The notes below the pieces were generated by a model, which saw only the letters and a list, made by a program, of their open reading frames with translations, was not told where the DNA came from and ran no database searches. A stretch of 25,749 nucleotides of DNA from CALIKS01 sp964440295 (lineage in GTDB: Archaea > Thermoproteota > Nitrososphaeria_A > Caldarchaeales > Calditenuaceae). This document shows positions 1-7,689 of this stretch, piece after piece. Where the stretch lies: positions 1 to 25,749 of the forward strand of contig CAYTRT010000020.1 of assembly GCA_964440295.1 (NCBI GenBank), written 5' to 3'. Numbering within the stretch: position 1 is the first letter of the stretch; each line of letters begins with the position of its first letter. A program made the translations under genes and the position numbers.

Positions 1-114
1 CTTCGGATAAAAGAATAGAACTATCCTCTTACCAAGCACATCCGACAAGCGGAGCGTGCCACCATCGCTTCTAGGCAACTCAAAGAGCGGAGCCTTATCT
101 CCTACACTAACCAT
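1..114 (-). CDS. Peroxiredoxin (AhpC/TSA, Bcp-like), N-terminal fragment cut by window edge
   Basis: The reverse strand reads 38 codons from an ATG at 112-114 to the window edge without a stop. The product starts MVSVGDKAPLFELP and continues with a DGGTLRLSD segment and the strand VLFFYPK. This is the classic N-terminus of thioredoxin-fold peroxiredoxins (G-x-x-AP-x-F-x-L, then LSD..GK, then VLFFYPK just before the peroxidatic TPGCT motif). The catalytic cysteine would lie just outside the window. Such enzymes reduce hydroperoxides using thioredoxin-like donors in the cytoplasm. The gene is divergent from the dehydrogenase at 264. The call rests on family knowledge of this short motif; Bcp versus another peroxiredoxin class cannot be decided. 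Confidence 0.8.
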   Translation of the reverse strand, partial: MVSVGDKAPLFELPRSDGGTLRLSDVLGKRIVLFFYPK

Positions 115-231
115 GATTTATAAAGAAGTCTCGTCCATAATCAGTATTTTCCAGCTACAAATTTTCCTGTAGCTCCTATACGATGCTATCCATAAGAATA
201 TTTTTTTCGTTTTGCCGCTGAAGGACAAATT

Positions 232-242
232 GAATATATAGG
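232..242 (+). promoter_or_regulatory. TATA box of the first dehydrogenase gene
   Basis: The A/T element gaatatata lies about 26 bp upstream of the ATG at 264. That is the spacing of an archaeal TATA box to a transcription start on or next to the start codon. No ribosome binding site lies at normal spacing, so the gene is probably read from a leaderless transcript. Confidence 0.5.
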
Positions 243-263
243 GGTAATAATTTAATAAACTTG

Positions 264-1262
264 ATGAAAAAGATAGGTTTTGCCGTAATAGGTCTCGGTT
301 GGTTTGGCGAAAAACACGTACACGTGTTGTCTGAGCTTCCGAGCGTAGAACTAGTCGCGGTATGTTCTCGGACTGAATCAAGGGCTAGGGAGGTTGCGGC
401 CAAGTACGGCGCAAAGAGATGGTATACCGACTGGGAGAAAACCGTTAAGGACCCTGAAATAGAGGCGGTCAGCGTAGTAACGCACGTCCCCGAACATAGG
501 GACCCAGTAGTGCTAGCAGCAGAGGCTGGAAAACACGTCCTAGTAGAAAAACCAATTGCAGGAAACTTGAAAGATGCGGATGACATGATTGCCGCTACTG
601 AGAAGAACAAAGTTCACTTCATGGTGGGACATATACTCCGATTTGAGAACCGCTATGCTCAGGCAAAACAAATAATAGAGCGAGGCGACATCGGAAAAAT
701 AGTTTCAGTATACGCAAGGAGAAATATTCCGGGAGGATTTGCTGCTCCACACCTAAGATATGGCTCTCCAATACTTCTAGACGCGATCCACGATACTGAC
801 ATAATTCTCTGGTACCTAAAGGACAGCATCAGGAGCGTCTATGCGACTTGGTTGAATGTCCGTGGCTCGCCAAACCCAGAAATCACTTGGACGGTCTACA
901 ATTTTTCAGGAGGTACAAAGGGAGTATGCGAAAGTCTCTGGTTCCTCCCAGACAACACCGCATTCGCAATAGACGCTAAGATGGAGGTGCTCGGGACAGA
1001 CGGCGCTGTGTATATAGATTGTGGGGACTCTGGACTGGAGATTAATGATAAGAAAGGAGTCAAGAGACATGACACTATGCACTGGCCGATAATCCACGGT
1101 GAGATTGTCGGTGCGCTAAAAGAAGAGATAAGTTATTTTGTAAAATGTGTATTAAATGACCAGAAGCCTAGCGTGGTTACGCCTAAGGAAGCCAGACATG
1201 CGTTAGAAGCAGTATTAGCAGCGGAGGAATCTGCTAGGACTGGAAGAATCATAACTCTATAA
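264..1262 (+). CDS. Gfo/Idh/MocA family NAD(P)-dependent oxidoreductase (dehydrogenase 1)
   Basis: This is a 332-residue sugar or cyclitol dehydrogenase-like protein. The Rossmann glycine motif GLGWFG is at about residues 10-15, followed by the family's EKP motif (about 95-97), whose Lys normally contacts substrate and cofactor. A GHILRF segment and a D-A-I-H-D-T-D motif near 173-179 supply the usual catalytic His/Asp region. The C-terminal half is the open-sheet GFO_IDH_MocA_C domain. The family oxidises a ring hydroxyl to a ketone (inositols, glucosides, aminosugars) or runs in reverse. A TTG at 261 is an in-frame alternative start; I prefer ATG 264 because of the TATA spacing. It is convergent with the TIM-barrel gene (20-bp gap). 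Substrate is unknown. Confidence 0.9.
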   Translation: MKKIGFAVIGLGWFGEKHVHVLSELPSVELVAVCSRTESRAREVAAKYGAKRWYTDWEKTVKDPEIEAVSVVTHVPEHRDPVVLAAEAGKHVLVEKPIAGNLKDADDMIAATEKNKVHFMVGHILRFENRYAQAKQIIERGDIGKIVSVYARRNIPGGFAAPHLRYGSPILLDAIHDTDIILWYLKDSIRSVYATWLNVRGSPNPEITWTVYNFSGGTKGVCESLWFLPDNTAFAIDAKMEVLGTDGAVYIDCGDSGLEINDKKGVKRHDTMHWPIIHGEIVGALKEEISYFVKCVLNDQKPSVVTPKEARHALEAVLAAEESARTGRIITL

Positions 1263-1277
1263 AAGCAAAAAGAAAGT

Positions 1278-1294
1278 ATTTTTTAAATTATTTT
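1278..1294 (+). terminator. T-rich terminator after dehydrogenase 1
   Basis: The T-rich stretch tattttttaaattatttt follows the stop codon of the first dehydrogenase gene within about 16 bp and runs into the 3' end of the convergent gene. Archaeal RNA polymerase terminates at such U tracts without a hairpin. This is judged from base composition only. Confidence 0.4.
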
Positions 1295-2134
1295 GTATAG
1301 TTTCTCCTTAGTGTCTTTAAGGTGTACTAGTATGTCTTTGTCGTAAAATATTTCTGGCACAAGGTACCCATCCCACCCCATGGTTTTCAGTTTTTGAACG
1401 ATTTTTTCATAGTTAATTGTGCCCATACCTATAGGTAGATGGTAAGGATAGGTGCCGTCATTATCTGTCAAGTGAATACAGTTGCAGAGTCTCTCTTGCA
1501 GCTCGTCAATGTACATCTCAGGAGGTAGATAAACGTTGGCATTCGCTATATCGAGATATGCTTTAACATTTTCTGAATTAACTTCATCGATGACCGATCG
1601 CATCTCGCCCGGTAGATTTATGAAATTACTTACCACCGTATTTTCAACTCCCAGCGTCACCCCGCGCTCCTCGGCATATCCTACGCACTCCTTTAAGCTT
1701 CTGACTAGGCTTGACCAGTACTGCCTGTAAGAGTAGCTAGACTTCATGAAGTTTGGCTCCTCGATTTTTCCAGGCACTACAAGTACTACTGATGCTCCAA
1801 GATCTGCGGCTAGGTCTATGTTTAGTTTATACCACTCAACTGCCTTAAGTCTTAGAGACTCTGTCTGAGAGGCTAGGTTATACTCAAATTCAAAGGTCGC
1901 CCAGTCTTTTGACGTAAAAGGAATGGGACAGGTCGATAATAGCTTAACTCCAAATGAATCGAGTTTTGATAATACCTCAGATTTTTCCCTTTTGCTGATG
2001 CTTTCAGGCCAAAAATGATTTTTGTCGACCCAAAGTTCCATGTATCTTATCCCTAGGTCACTAGCTACTTTCAGGCATTGATCAAAGTCATATCCAACTC
2101 TTACGAGCGTACCCATCTGCAGAGCAATATCCAA
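1283..2134 (-). CDS. Sugar phosphate isomerase/epimerase-like TIM-barrel protein (AP endonuclease 2 superfamily)
   Basis: This 283-residue protein has the layout of xylose isomerase-like TIM barrels such as IolE, IolO and tagatose/allulose epimerases. Probable metal ligands are Glu164 (GVEN), Asp195 (AYLDIAN), His221 (CIHLTDND) and Glu261 (LVPEIF), on successive barrel strands. The family catalyses isomerisation, epimerisation, dehydration or elimination on keto-sugars. In several pathways it acts directly after a Gfo/Idh/MocA dehydrogenase, which suits its position beside four of them. The start is a TTG at 2132-2134 with gtgag upstream; an ATG seven codons in is an alternative. It is divergent from the ABC ATPase genes. 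The exact reaction is unknown. Confidence 0.85.
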   Translation of the reverse strand: MDIALQMGTLVRVGYDFDQCLKVASDLGIRYMELWVDKNHFWPESISKREKSEVLSKLDSFGVKLLSTCPIPFTSKDWATFEFEYNLASQTESLRLKAVEWYKLNIDLAADLGASVVLVVPGKIEEPNFMKSSYSYRQYWSSLVRSLKECVGYAEERGVTLGVENTVVSNFINLPGEMRSVIDEVNSENVKAYLDIANANVYLPPEMYIDELQERLCNCIHLTDNDGTYPYHLPIGMGTINYEKIVQKLKTMGWDGYLVPEIFYDKDILVHLKDTKEKLYKII

Positions 2135-2151
2135 AGGTTCTCACTCGTCAA

Positions 2152-2160
2152 ACTATAAGA
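2152..2160 (-). promoter_or_regulatory. TATA box of the TIM-barrel gene
   Basis: On the minus strand tcttatagt is centred about 22 bp before the TTG start at 2134. This is close to the spacing expected for a start at or near the first codon. It lies in the 127-bp divergent region between the isomerase-like gene and the ATPase genes. Confidence 0.35.
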
Positions 2161-2203
2161 AAGCACTTGAATAGAAATCTTTTGTTATGTCATTAAAGTT
2201 ATT

Positions 2204-2220
2204 TTTTAAACTTAAATATG
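2204..2220 (+). promoter_or_regulatory. TATA region of the ABC ATPase unit
   Basis: A/T-only DNA (ttttaaacttaaatatg) about 45-55 bp upstream of the ATG at 2262 can place a TATA box and leave a short leader. That leader carries the aggtg ribosome binding site at 2252-2256. The exact box cannot be chosen by eye. Confidence 0.35.
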
Positions 2221-2261
2221 GGTTTTAAATCAACAATTACGAAGCAAGGCTAGGTGTTAAT

Positions 2262-3344
2262 ATGGCTAGTAAAGTAGTAATCAAAGACCTAACAAAACGT
2301 TTCGGAAACACTATTGCAGTAAACAAATTAAACCTAGAAATTAAGGCGGGCGAGTTTGTCTGTCTCCTAGGCCCATCAGGATGTGGAAAAACCACAACTT
2401 TACGTTGCATTGCTGGGCTAGAGAGGCAGGACGATGGAGACATTTACATTGATGATACTCTCGTGAATGACCTCTCGCCGGCAGAGAGGGACATCGCGAT
2501 GGTTTTTCAGTTTCCGGTGGTTTATCCAGCAACTACTGTCAAGGATAATCTAGAATTTCCGCTTAAACAAAGGAAGCTCTCTAGAGATGAAATCAAGAGG
2601 AGAGTCAACGAGATTGCCAAGACGCTGAGGATAGAACATGTATTAGACAGAATTGCGTCAGATTTAAACATAGGCGAGAAGCAGAGAGTAGCTATTGGCA
2701 GGGCACTTATTAGAGAGCCAAAAGTACTATTATTGGACGAGGCTCTGACGAATCTTGATACTGAGATGAAGCTCTCAATGATAGCAGAATTAAAGAGGAT
2801 TCATGAAGAGTTTAATCAGACAATTGTCTATGTTACTCACGATCAATCAGAGGCGATGATGATGGCTGACAGGATAGCAGTTATGAATCTTGGATTTTTG
2901 CAGCAGTATGACACTCCAGAACAATTATATTCTTCTCCTAGGAACCTCTTTGTTGCTGGATTCATTGGAAGCCCACCGATGAACTTCATCAATACAAAAT
3001 ACAATCCAGACAAAGAATCTATAGATATAAATAACTTCTCAATAAATGTCTCAAATTACCGAGAGATGATCAGGGGAAAGGCCACCTCTAATGAACTCGT
3101 TTTGGGATTCAGGCCAGAATATGCATCAATTCACAGGGTTTGTCAAAGGAGTGACCATTTGAGAGGAGAAGTAGAGATCGTCGAGCTACTTGAGGATCGT
3201 CTGTCCCTCGACATCAGGGTAATGGATCAGATAATTAAAGTCGTAGTGCCTGCAACTCAAGAAGTAGGTATTGGCGACGAGATATGCGTTGAGCTTAACA
3301 AGTTCCATCTGTTTGACGAGAAGTCTGGTGAGACTATAGTGTAG
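2262..3344 (+). CDS. CUT1-type ABC transporter ATPase A (MalK/UgpC-like), degenerate signature motif
   Basis: This 360-residue nucleotide-binding subunit would drive the sugar importer encoded at 7690-11029. Walker A is GPSGCGKT (37-44), the Q-loop Gln is Q83, Walker B is LLLDE with D159/E160, and the switch His is H193 (YVTHDQ). The ABC signature is unusual: LNIGEKQR at 135-142 instead of LSGG(E/Q)xQR, so the conserved Ser and first Gly are lost. The proline after Walker B Glu is Ala. Residues from about 240 form the TOBE/regulatory region of MalK-type ATPases. ATG 2262 is preceded by aggtg at suitable spacing. The next ATPase gene follows almost directly, so the two are probably co-translated and form a heterodimer. 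Confidence 0.93.
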   Translation: MASKVVIKDLTKRFGNTIAVNKLNLEIKAGEFVCLLGPSGCGKTTTLRCIAGLERQDDGDIYIDDTLVNDLSPAERDIAMVFQFPVVYPATTVKDNLEFPLKQRKLSRDEIKRRVNEIAKTLRIEHVLDRIASDLNIGEKQRVAIGRALIREPKVLLLDEALTNLDTEMKLSMIAELKRIHEEFNQTIVYVTHDQSEAMMMADRIAVMNLGFLQQYDTPEQLYSSPRNLFVAGFIGSPPMNFINTKYNPDKESIDINNFSINVSNYREMIRGKATSNELVLGFRPEYASIHRVCQRSDHLRGEVEIVELLEDRLSLDIRVMDQIIKVVVPATQEVGIGDEICVELNKFHLFDEKSGETIV

Positions 3345-3353
3345 GTGAGAAAT

Positions 3354-4436
3354 ATGCCTGAAATTTATCTTGAAAATGTGGTTAAACGTTATGGGAAGCA
3401 CGTAGCAGTAAATAACCTAACTTTGAGGGTGAACGACAAGGAGTTTCTAAGCTTATTAGGGCCTCCGGGCTCGGGGAAAAGCACATTACTAAAACTAATA
3501 GCAGGACTGGAAAAGCCCGACAGTGGAAACATCTACATAGACGGGAGGCTTGTCAATGAAGTTCCACCGATAGAGAGGGGCGTCGCCATGATGTTTGAGA
3601 CACTTGCATTGTATCCACATATGACGGTATACGAAAACTTGGTATTCCCGCTACGAAAGCTAAACCTGAGTGAAGAAGAGATACGAATGAGAGTTCGCGA
3701 AACAGCAGAATTACTGCGAATTGACCACCTACTGGATAGAAAACCGGCACAACTAAGTGGCGGAGAGAGGCAAAGAGTAGCATTGGGTAGGGCATTAACT
3801 AAGAAATCAAATATATTATTGCTTGACGAGCCGTTGGGGCATCTAGATGCAAAACTGCGAGTCTACGCAAGAGTAGAGATAAGGAAGATACAGAAACTGT
3901 TAGGTCAGACGGCGATAATGTCTACCTTCAGCGTATTCGATGCTGCAACAATATCTGATAGAATTGCATTAATGAATAATGGAGAAGTACTCCAAGTGGA
4001 TAGTCCTAAGAGCATATTCGAAAAACCCAGAAATATCTTTGTGGCCAAATGTGTAAGTTCGCTTCCATTAAATCTTATACCATGCAGAATAGATAAAAAA
4101 CAAGATAGGATGTTCTTGTCTTCAGAAGGATTCGAATTAGACGTCACAAAGATTTCTCAGATGCTATTAGACAAGGTCGGCCAGAAAATAATCCTTGGAG
4201 TTAGGCCCTCAGTTGTCACAGTCAAGAGCTCTCCACCAGGCATAGAGGCCATCGTTGATACAGTAGAACCAATGGGCCCAGAAAGTATCTTAAAAATTAA
4301 TGCAGGTGGAATTGACATGTTTGTTAAAGCGCCGTCGACAAGAGTTTATAGACGTGGAGAAAAGATCTGGGCAGAACCAATGCTTGAGAGAATCTACATA
4401 TTTGACGAAAATGAAGAATTAATATATCCAAAATAG
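3354..4436 (+). CDS. CUT1-type ABC transporter ATPase B (MalK/UgpC-like), altered Q-loop and H-loop
   Basis: This second ATPase subunit has 360 residues. Walker A is GPPGSGKS (36-43), the signature is a perfect LSGGERQR (134-141), and Walker B is LLLDEP with D158/E159. Two catalytic-site residues are changed: the Q-loop Gln is Glu82 (MMFETLALYP) and the switch His is Phe192 (MSTFSVFDA, where YVTHDQxEA is expected). A TOBE-like tail follows. ATG 3354 is chosen because aggtgag at 3343-3349 is well spaced for it; a GTG at 3345 directly after the previous stop is an alternative. These losses complement those of ATPase A, so the pair should have one canonical and one degenerate ATP site. The gene is convergent with dehydrogenase 2. 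Confidence 0.93.
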   Translation: MPEIYLENVVKRYGKHVAVNNLTLRVNDKEFLSLLGPPGSGKSTLLKLIAGLEKPDSGNIYIDGRLVNEVPPIERGVAMMFETLALYPHMTVYENLVFPLRKLNLSEEEIRMRVRETAELLRIDHLLDRKPAQLSGGERQRVALGRALTKKSNILLLDEPLGHLDAKLRVYARVEIRKIQKLLGQTAIMSTFSVFDAATISDRIALMNNGEVLQVDSPKSIFEKPRNIFVAKCVSSLPLNLIPCRIDKKQDRMFLSSEGFELDVTKISQMLLDKVGQKIILGVRPSVVTVKSSPPGIEAIVDTVEPMGPESILKINAGGIDMFVKAPSTRVYRRGEKIWAEPMLERIYIFDENEELIYPK

Positions 4437-4443
4437 TAAAAAA

Positions 4444-5454
4444 TTATTTAGGTTTTACTGGCTTTCCGGCCTTTGCCGACTCATAACTGGCGACGGTAAT
4501 GGCCACTCCCTGTCTTCCGTCGAATCCCGACGCAACTGGCTCTTTATCCTTTGTAATGCACTCCACAAAGCTTTTTATCATTTCTAAGTCACAGTCACAT
4601 CCATAGTAGTGCCAGCTCAACTTATCATTTGGCTTATCAGAACCTACGTATGAAATATTCTGTCTGAATGCGTCGAGTAGGATTACTCCCTCCGTCCCCA
4701 GTACCTCCATCGTTACGTCGCCCCAAGTATATAGCCCGGCTGCGTATGACCAGCTTCCGTCAATATGTCCGACGGCGCCGTTTTCCATAATCAAGGTAGT
4801 CAAGAAGTTATCCTCAACATTAATACTCTTGTTCACGTTCTTTCCTATCTCTGTATAAACCATTGCTGCCTCGCTATTCGTGTACCATCTAATAAGATCT
4901 GCCAGGTGCACTGTATGATCCATTACGGCCCCTCCTCCAGAGAGAGTTATATCAGTGAACCATCTCCTCAGTAGTGGTAAACTGGAATTGAGCTTATTTG
5001 TGCCTATTAATGCTACAACTCTCCCGATCCTCCCCTCATCAATAAGGTTCTTTACTAGGATCGACGTAGAGTGATACCGCATCACAAAGCATGTCTGGAA
5101 TTTGACTCCTGCTTTTTCTGCTCTTTTAATCATGTCATCGGCATCCTCAACAGTAGTTGCTATCGGTTTTTCACATAGTATATGTTTCCTAGCCTCGGCA
5201 GCCTTTACAGCATATTCATGATGCTTGACATTCTCAGCTGTGATTATCACGGCGTCTATATCGTCTCTCTTTAGTAATTGGTCAAGGTTCTCGTAATAAT
5301 TAACGTTAAATTTCTTGGAGAATTCCTTGGCTAAATCTTTGTCTTCTTCATACACAGCTACAACTTCGCAGCTAGGTAATTTCTTAATTGCAGCAGCATA
5401 ATTATCGGCGTGGAAATGTGCTACTCCTAAGAACCCAATCCTAATCTTATTCAT
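4444..5454 (-). CDS. Gfo/Idh/MocA family oxidoreductase (dehydrogenase 2), altered glycine motif
   Basis: This 336-residue dehydrogenase is the last gene of a three-dehydrogenase operon. The EKP motif is at 95-97 (LCEKPIA), and the catalytic region shows GGGAVMDHTVHLADLIRW, with the conserved Asp/His set. The N-terminal dinucleotide motif reads GVAHFH at residues 10-15 in place of G-x-G-x-x-G, with Ala and His replacing two glycines. This is an unusual cofactor loop but the rest of the fold signature is intact. The ATG at 5452-5454 follows the stop of dehydrogenase 3 by three bases; ggagg in the end of that gene is its ribosome binding site. It probably oxidises or reduces a sugar or cyclitol hydroxyl. 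Substrate is unknown. Confidence 0.9.
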   Translation of the reverse strand: MNKIRIGFLGVAHFHADNYAAAIKKLPSCEVVAVYEEDKDLAKEFSKKFNVNYYENLDQLLKRDDIDAVIITAENVKHHEYAVKAAEARKHILCEKPIATTVEDADDMIKRAEKAGVKFQTCFVMRYHSTSILVKNLIDEGRIGRVVALIGTNKLNSSLPLLRRWFTDITLSGGGAVMDHTVHLADLIRWYTNSEAAMVYTEIGKNVNKSINVEDNFLTTLIMENGAVGHIDGSWSYAAGLYTWGDVTMEVLGTEGVILLDAFRQNISYVGSDKPNDKLSWHYYGCDCDLEMIKSFVECITKDKEPVASGFDGRQGVAITVASYESAKAGKPVKPK

Positions 5455-5457
5455 ATT

Positions 5458-6492
5458 TCATCCCTCCCTCATGGGTAGGTTTACTGATGCATTTAGCTCG
5501 GAAGACTTGAGGGCAGCTATGCATACCTCTAGGCATCTGCGGGCTACTTCTCCATCAGTCATAGGTGTTTTATCATGTTTAATGCTCTCGACGAAATGCT
5601 TTAATTCTCTGTAAAATGGATCAACTGGAAATGGATGGACAGCAGGCCTCCATGGAAGAGTTTCTGGAGCAAATCCGCCCATCGCCTCATTTGTTATTAG
5701 TTTGACAGGGACGGGTGATTGATTATCTAGAGTGATCATGCCATTTGTGCCGTCAACTTCAAACCTCATTGTGAATGGATACATCTTTGGCAGTGCCCAG
5801 CTCGCTTCTATTAAGGCTGTGCCGCCGTCTTCAAATCTTAAATTGATAAGTGCGAAGTCTTCAGCAGTTATCTCTTTATGGACGAGCTTCTTTACTACAG
5901 CATACACCCTCTCGACCCTCTTGTTGAATATCCACATTAAATAATCAACATCATGTATGGCTAAGTCAATTGCCACTCCGCCGCTCTGCGTCTTGTCAAG
6001 GAACCAGGGACTCCACTCGGGTATGGGGCCGCCCCTGAATGTCCTAGCGATTACCGGCTCGCCTATCATTCCCTGGTCAATCAATTCTTTTGCCTTCATG
6101 TACTCTGGGAAAAACCTCAAGACGTGTCCCACCATTAGTTTGACCTTGTTCTTTTTAGATGCCTCGATTATAGCGTCTGCATCCTTTAATGTCAGAGCGA
6201 TGGGCTTTTCGAGAAACACGTGCTTACCCGCATTCATTGAGGCTACAGAATAATTGGCATGCGTGGAGGTTGGTGTGCAGACATCTACTATGTCTATATC
6301 TCTCCGTCTAAGTACCTCGTCGATGTTGTTATACGCATCTATTCCATATTTTTTAGCTACTTCTCTGGTTTTTTCTAAGTTTCTCCCAACTACTGCCCTC
6401 ACTTCGCACTCGTCAATGTATCTCCACGCTGAGATATGTGTAGTGCCCATAAATCCGTAACCAATTACTGCTACTCCCAGTTTATCGGGCAT
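5458..6492 (-). CDS. Gfo/Idh/MocA family oxidoreductase (dehydrogenase 3)
   Basis: This 344-residue protein has a canonical Rossmann motif GYGFMG (about 11-16), the EKP motif near 95-97 (FLEKPIA), GHVLRFFPEY and the catalytic segment AIDLAIHDVDYLMW. It is closest in appearance to inositol 2-dehydrogenase-like members, but the substrate cannot be read from sequence. It is the middle gene of the operon, about 15 bp after dehydrogenase 1 of that operon (6508-7563) and overlapping the ribosome binding site of dehydrogenase 2. Two GTG codons at 6496-6501 precede the ATG at 6490-6492; I chose the ATG because ggtgg sits just before it, but GTG 6501 is possible. It is co-transcribed with its two neighbours. 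Confidence 0.9.
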   Translation of the reverse strand: MPDKLGVAVIGYGFMGTTHISAWRYIDECEVRAVVGRNLEKTREVAKKYGIDAYNNIDEVLRRRDIDIVDVCTPTSTHANYSVASMNAGKHVFLEKPIALTLKDADAIIEASKKNKVKLMVGHVLRFFPEYMKAKELIDQGMIGEPVIARTFRGGPIPEWSPWFLDKTQSGGVAIDLAIHDVDYLMWIFNKRVERVYAVVKKLVHKEITAEDFALINLRFEDGGTALIEASWALPKMYPFTMRFEVDGTNGMITLDNQSPVPVKLITNEAMGGFAPETLPWRPAVHPFPVDPFYRELKHFVESIKHDKTPMTDGEVARRCLEVCIAALKSSELNASVNLPMREG

Positions 6493-6507
6493 ATCCACCA
6501 CTCTCGG

Positions 6508-7563
6508 CTACTTGAGTAGTGGGAGCTTCACTGGCCTATTCTCGTTGTAGGATATCATGGCAGCAAGCGCTGCCTCGTGAGTATTTACTGCATCCTCGAC
6601 ATTACAATGCGATTCCTTATCCTTTATAATACAATCTACGAAATGATTCACTTCATGTTCAAACGGATGATGTCTCACATCGGCCGTATCTGGAAGAATC
6701 GTCGGGATTGTAACCCAATCGGTTTGTCCTGGAAACTTGCTTGGGGCCCATATCCTATTATTCACTATTGTCCCTCTATCCCCGAAAATGGTTATTGGGA
6801 AATAGTATGGACTAGCGCAGTCGAAATTAGAGTTGACTTTGCCTAAGGCACCGTTCTCAAATTTTGCGAGAAGCACTTCGAGCCCATAATACTCTAAGTC
6901 TTTTCCATATCTATGCCCGCCTGAATATGCGAATACTTCAGTAATCCTGTTGGCTTTTTCGGGGTCCTTACAGGATAACCATCTAGCGGCGTCAACTGCG
7001 TGTACTCCCGCGACCAAGAAGCTGCTTACTCCATAATCCTTTGTTTTTGCCCATTTCCAGCCTGTCCACCACTCAGCTATATGAGAGTTGTATCCAGTCT
7101 CGATGTAGTATACGTCTCCCAGCGCGCCTTCCCTAAGTAGTGATTTAACCGTCTCAAAAAGTGGGTTCCACCTAAGGACGAACCCAACCACCGTTTTTAC
7201 TTTTGATTTTCTGACGGCGTCTCTAAGCATTTTTAATTGTTCTAGACTAATAGCTATCGGTTTCTCGACGACCATGTGTTTTTTTGCCTCGGCGGCAAGT
7301 ACTGCTTGCTCGACGTGTAAGTGCTGAGGAGAGCATATGGCAATTATGTCTACGTTCGGGTCATCGACGAGTTTGTTATAGTCTGTATATATCTTAACAT
7401 CCCTCAGTCCGCACTCCCTTGCTAGATTTTCACAGCTAGCAGCCCGTGGGCTCATTAAGGCCACAACCTTAGTATGAGGGTTTTTCTCAAATGCCGGTAC
7501 GTACTGCGTTGATACCCAGCCACAACCCGCTATACCAACTCCAAAATGCTTATTCTTAGACAT
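6508..7563 (-). CDS. Gfo/Idh/MocA family oxidoreductase (dehydrogenase 4)
   Basis: This 351-residue dehydrogenase is the first gene of the minus-strand operon. The glycine motif is GCGWVS at 13-18, the EKP motif is at 100-102 (VVEKPIA), and the catalytic-domain segment is FLVAGVHAVDAARW, in which the usual Asp four residues before His is missing. It shares only family-level motifs with the other three dehydrogenases, so the four are not recent duplicates and probably have different substrates or steps. The ATG at 7561-7563 has an A/T element centred about 27 bp upstream and no clear ribosome binding site, indicating a leaderless start. It is divergent from the transporter binding-protein gene and probably co-regulated with it. 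Confidence 0.9.
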   Translation of the reverse strand: MSKNKHFGVGIAGCGWVSTQYVPAFEKNPHTKVVALMSPRAASCENLARECGLRDVKIYTDYNKLVDDPNVDIIAICSPQHLHVEQAVLAAEAKKHMVVEKPIAISLEQLKMLRDAVRKSKVKTVVGFVLRWNPLFETVKSLLREGALGDVYYIETGYNSHIAEWWTGWKWAKTKDYGVSSFLVAGVHAVDAARWLSCKDPEKANRITEVFAYSGGHRYGKDLEYYGLEVLLAKFENGALGKVNSNFDCASPYYFPITIFGDRGTIVNNRIWAPSKFPGQTDWVTIPTILPDTADVRHHPFEHEVNHFVDCIIKDKESHCNVEDAVNTHEAALAAMISYNENRPVKLPLLK

Positions 7564-7586
7564 AATTAGGAACTATAAATACTGCA

Positions 7587-7594
7587 AAATAAAT
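7587..7594 (-). promoter_or_regulatory. TATA box of the three-dehydrogenase operon
   Basis: The minus-strand element atttattt is centred about 27 bp upstream of the ATG at 7563, at leaderless spacing. It shares the 110-bp A/T-rich divergent region with the promoter of the binding-protein gene, so one regulator could control both. Confidence 0.45.
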
Positions 7595-7642
7595 TTTTCT
7601 ATAAAAATTAAGAAAAGTCTGAATGAAGGCTTAGCACAACAA

Positions 7643-7656
7643 TACTTTATATATTA
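7643..7656 (+). promoter_or_regulatory. TATA box of the binding protein-permease operon
   Basis: The element ctttatatatta predicts a transcription start near 7675. That leaves a leader of about 14 nt containing gtgagg (7679-7684) before the ATG at 7690. The sequence around it (aatac...gtata) is a weak inverted repeat that could be an operator, though this may be chance in A/T-rich DNA. Confidence 0.45.
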
Positions 7657-7689
7657 GTATATATTATTTTAAATTTGCGTGAGGAAGTA

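Noticed and set aside
153..174. Inverted repeat AGCTAC...GTAGCT in the gap between the peroxiredoxin and dehydrogenase 1 genes
   Set aside because: Only six base pairs with a ten-base spacer; too weak to call an operator or terminator from one sequence.
7641..7665. Near-palindrome around the TATA box of the binding-protein gene
   Set aside because: A/T-only repeats of this kind are expected by chance in promoter DNA; mentioned with the promoter but not called an operator.
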